From DATKZH01 sp964475955 (GTDB lineage: Bacteria; Planctomycetota; Planctomycetia; Pirellulales; Thermoguttaceae), in contig CAYYZY010000252.1 of the NCBI GenBank assembly GCA_964475955.1, forward strand, positions 1-10,434: DNA of 10,434 bases, in the 5' to 3' direction. Shown here in pieces: positions 8,130-10,434 of the stretch. The notes below the pieces were generated by a model that worked only from the letters and a program-made list of their open reading frames with translations, ran no database searches and was not told the DNA's origin. The translations under genes were made by a program, and so were the position numbers. Every line of letters begins with the position of its first letter. Within the stretch, counting starts at the first letter, position 1.

Positions 8130-8135
8130 TATAAT
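8130..8135 (+). promoter_or_regulatory. Candidate -10 box of the MFS transporter gene
   Basis: A perfect TATAAT stands here; the sequence 16-18 bases upstream gives no good -35. A start near 8142 would leave about 16 bases before the ATG at 8158, with no visible ribosome-binding site, so the mRNA leader would be very short. Confidence 0.35.
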
Positions 8136-8157
8136 GCGCAGTTTCCGCTGCCACGTA

Positions 8158-9519
8158 ATGACGCGCCCACGGATGATCTGCTCCTCACGCCGCCACGCTG
8201 CAACGCTTGAGCCTCGAACCACCCGCCTCGGCGACGATCGGGGATCGCGCCGTCACGGCCCCTACGGCTTGACGTTCTGGAGGGCGTACCTGGCCAACAC
8301 GACGGTGATGGCGGCCATCGCCCTGCTCTACCGCTACGCCGACTTCGTCACGGTCCTGGGTGGCACCGAGCTCCACCTGGGGTGGATCGTGGGCGTGGGC
8401 ACGGTCGGCAGCCTCCTGATGCGTCTCCTGTTGGGAACGGCCATCGATCGGTGGGGCGCGAGGCTCGTCTGGATATCGTCGCTGCTCGTCTTCTCGGCAA
8501 GCTGCGTGGGCCACCTGGCGGTTGCCGACTGCGCCGGCCCGGCCGTCTTCCTGCTCCGCATCGCCTTCTGCCTGGCGATCGCGGGAATCATGGGCGCGTC
8601 GATGACCTTCATCTCCGGCCGCGCGCCCGTGGCGCGCATGGCCGAGATGATCGGCATGTTGGGCACCTCCGGGTTCCTGGGCATGGTGCTGGGGACCCAG
8701 CTCGGCGACCTCCTGCTCGGCACCCCGACCATCGAACGCTGGCAGGTCGACCGGATGTTCCTCGTCGCCGGCGCGCTGGGCCTCTGCTCGGTGGCGTTCG
8801 TTTGGGGGGCCACGCAGCACGAGACGCGCCCCCGACGGCGCCGCCGACCTCCCCTGCTCTGGCTCCTGCGGCGCTACTTCCCCGGCACCATCCTCCTGGT
8901 CGGGGCGGCAACCGGAATCGGCACGGGGCTGCCGACCGCGTTCCTGCGCCCCTACGCCGCCGATCTCGACGTCTCCCGGATCGGGCTCTTCTTCGGCGTC
9001 TACGCACCCACGGCCATCCTCACCCGAATCCTCACGCGCCGCCTGCCCGAGCGGCTCGGCCTCGCGCCGATGATCCTCGCCGGCTTGAGCACGCTCGTCG
9101 TCGGGCAGTTGCTGCTGGTCCTGGTGGGCTCCGGGTGGTCGTTCGTCGTGCCGGGGATCGTCTACGGAGCGGGACATGCCATGCTCGTGCCCTCGACCAT
9201 CGCCGCCGGCGCCCGCGCCTTCCCGAGCCGGCACCGGGGGCTGGGTACGACGCTGATCCTCTCCATGTTCGACGTCGGCAAGCTGGTCGGAGCCCCTGCG
9301 GCCGGCGCCATCGTTCACTACAGCGCCGCCGTGGGCCTGCCCGGCTACCCCACGATGTTCGTCTCCATCGCCACCGCGCTCGGGATGGTGGGCGGGGTGT
9401 ACGCGCTGGCCGTTCGCCGCCGCCACGTGCGGCAGCGCCGGGCGGCCCGCGCGCCCGACGACCGCGCCCATTCCCCCGCGGATAAGCCCTCGCTGGCGGA
9501 AGTGGGCGCGGAGACGTGA
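8158..9519 (+). CDS. Major facilitator superfamily (MFS) transporter, 12 predicted helices
   Basis: An inner-membrane secondary transporter; its substrate and direction cannot be told. From the chosen start it has 453 residues: a basic N-terminal tail of about 35 residues, then 12 hydrophobic segments in two halves of six. The halves are separated by a basic cytoplasmic loop (ETRPRRRRRPP). The MFS motif A between helices 2 and 3 is recognisable as GTAIDRWGARLVW. The C-terminal tail is hydrophilic. Helix 1 begins around YGLTFWRAYLAN. The frame opens at 8056, but the TATAAT at 8130 favours a start at or after 8158; the ATGs at 8134 and 8173 are alternatives, and none has a good ribosome-binding site. 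It is not evidently in an operon: the upstream neighbour is divergent and the next gene lies 215 bases on. Confidence 0.87.
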   Translation: MTRPRMICSSRRHAATLEPRTTRLGDDRGSRRHGPYGLTFWRAYLANTTVMAAIALLYRYADFVTVLGGTELHLGWIVGVGTVGSLLMRLLLGTAIDRWGARLVWISSLLVFSASCVGHLAVADCAGPAVFLLRIAFCLAIAGIMGASMTFISGRAPVARMAEMIGMLGTSGFLGMVLGTQLGDLLLGTPTIERWQVDRMFLVAGALGLCSVAFVWGATQHETRPRRRRRPPLLWLLRRYFPGTILLVGAATGIGTGLPTAFLRPYAADLDVSRIGLFFGVYAPTAILTRILTRRLPERLGLAPMILAGLSTLVVGQLLLVLVGSGWSFVVPGIVYGAGHAMLVPSTIAAGARAFPSRHRGLGTTLILSMFDVGKLVGAPAAGAIVHYSAAVGLPGYPTMFVSIATALGMVGGVYALAVRRRHVRQRRAARAPDDRAHSPADKPSLAEVGAET

Positions 9520-9596
9520 GATCACCCGCGCCGCGTTGTGCCGTGAATCGGTGGCGAACCGCGATGGGACGCCCCGGCCCGAATTCGCTGTCGATA

Positions 9597-9626
9597 TGGA
9601 CCCGGACGGCCGATTGTGCGTAGAAT
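9597..9626 (+). promoter_or_regulatory. Candidate promoter of the DUF488 fusion gene
   Basis: TGGACC (9597-9602, 4/6) and TAGAAT (9621-9626, 5/6) are separated by 18 bases. The start near 9633 would give a leader of about 100 bases before the ATG at 9735. No clear terminator for the transporter gene was seen between 9520 and this site. Confidence 0.35.
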
Positions 9627-9734
9627 CCCGGCCGAGATGCTGGCGCTCGGTCATTTTGGCGGCCGAAGACGTGTGCATGGAGTGAGGCTGGTTGTTACCA
9701 TGCGGACAATAGTGGTCGTCGGAAGGGAGTTTCG

Positions 9735-10434
9735 ATGCTTACTCGCCAAAAGACACTCCTCCTGCTCTTGGAATCAGCGGGGCGCCCTGTTTCCCGACTC
9801 GAATTGACGAAGTGGGCGTTTCTGCTGCGCGAGGAGACGCCGTCCCGGGGTGGCAGTGCCTTTTACGACTTCCTTCCGTACAAGTACGGCCCCTTCTCCT
9901 TTTGCCTCTATCGGGAAATGGAAACCCTGATTCGCAACGGTTACGTCAAGGACGGGGATTGTTGGGTGTCGACGCCTCTGGTGGGTGAATTGGTCAAGGA
10001 GCTTCCCAAGGCCGTGAGACGCGACGGGCAACGAGTCGTTGACCGGTTCTCCGAGAAGCCTTTGAACGTTTTGGTTGATTACCTCTATATGACGTATCCG
10101 CGGTTTACGGTCAACAGCGAGAAGAGAAGAATGGCCGAGCGCCCTGTGGCCTCGCCGGCAGTGTACACGGCCGGCTATGAACGGCTGTCCGTCGACGCCT
10201 TTCTCGATCGACTCATTCAGAACGGAATACAGCGGATCATCGACGTCCGAAACAACCCGGTTGCTCGAAGATACGGCTTCCATAAGTCCACGTTGAATCG
10301 ACTGGGAGATCGAGTAGGTATTCAGTACGTCCACGTGCCCGAGCTCGGGATCCAACCGGCGTTTCGACGGGGTCTCTCGTCTACTGCTGTCAACATGTTG
10401 GTATTGCGTAAATCCTTGCGATTTGGCATCTTTT
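9735..10434 (+). CDS. DUF488-domain protein with N-terminal Panacea/winged-helix-like region, partial
   Basis: The gene runs off the right edge; 233 codons are visible. The start is well supported by GGGAG 5 bases upstream. Residues 1-80 contain LELTKWAFLLREE, FYDFLPYKYGPFSF and a helix then NGYV, resembling the DUF4065/Panacea (SocA-like) fold or a winged helix; this is tentative. Residues 142-206 match DUF488: YTAGYERLSVDAFLDRLIQNG, IIDVRNNP, a KSTLNRLGDRVGI segment and YVHVPELGI. DUF488 has no settled function; links to stress, defence or nucleic-acid processing are speculation. From about residue 214 the sequence (STAVNMLVLRKSLRFGIF) no longer resembles the usual continuation, so the gene may be interrupted there. 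Its base composition is clearly less GC-rich than its neighbours, suggesting transfer. Confidence 0.75.
   Translation, partial: MLTRQKTLLLLLESAGRPVSRLELTKWAFLLREETPSRGGSAFYDFLPYKYGPFSFCLYREMETLIRNGYVKDGDCWVSTPLVGELVKELPKAVRRDGQRVVDRFSEKPLNVLVDYLYMTYPRFTVNSEKRRMAERPVASPAVYTAGYERLSVDAFLDRLIQNGIQRIIDVRNNPVARRYGFHKSTLNRLGDRVGIQYVHVPELGIQPAFRRGLSSTAVNMLVLRKSLRFGIF

Noticed and set aside
6414..8210. A 598-codon plus-strand open frame
   Set aside because: It is antisense to the hypothetical gene, crosses the inverted repeat and shows no motif; the minus-strand frame has regular family motifs.

Overview
The window looks like a chromosomal piece of a high-GC planctomycete, probably a Pirellulales-like lineage. 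This is inferred from the type of sulfatase, an ECF-type sigma factor next to it, a two-domain hypothetical protein of a kind I associate with planctomycetes, and palindromic interspersed repeats of a planctomycete style. No rRNA, tRNA, CRISPR array or recognisable transposase gene is visible. Most genes are GC-rich; the last, partial gene at the right edge is visibly less so.

Layout, left to right. Positions 120-227 hold a palindromic interspersed repeat. Next is purM (minus, 229-1299), for purine biosynthesis, divergent from a PAS/AAA+/Fis-type sigma54-dependent activator (plus, 1616-2980). The activator meets a secreted iduronate-2-sulfatase-like sulfatase (minus, 2982-4403) tail to tail, with one base between the stop codons. 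Upstream of the sulfatase on the same strand is a sigma-70 family (ECF-like) sigma factor (4503-5369), so the pair may form one regulatory unit for polysaccharide sulfate removal. A 458-base hairpin-rich gap follows, then pncA (nicotinamidase, plus, 5828-6451), whose stop codon lies inside a 138-bp nested inverted repeat.

The right part is more accessory. A two-domain hypothetical protein (minus, 6807-7568) is preceded by a roughly 155-nt structured leader whose 3' end resembles the end of cobalamin riboswitches. Its likely promoter has a -35 box inside a 22-bp dyad. A 12-helix MFS transporter (plus, 8158-9519) comes next. Last is a gene that runs off the window (plus, from 9735), encoding an N-terminal Panacea-like/winged-helix-like region fused to a DUF488 domain. 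Its similarity to DUF488 seems to stop abruptly about 55 bases before the end, which may mark an inserted element.

The best candidates for undescribed biology are the leader RNA with its two-domain protein and the DUF488 fusion. All functions come from motif recognition by eye; no search was run.
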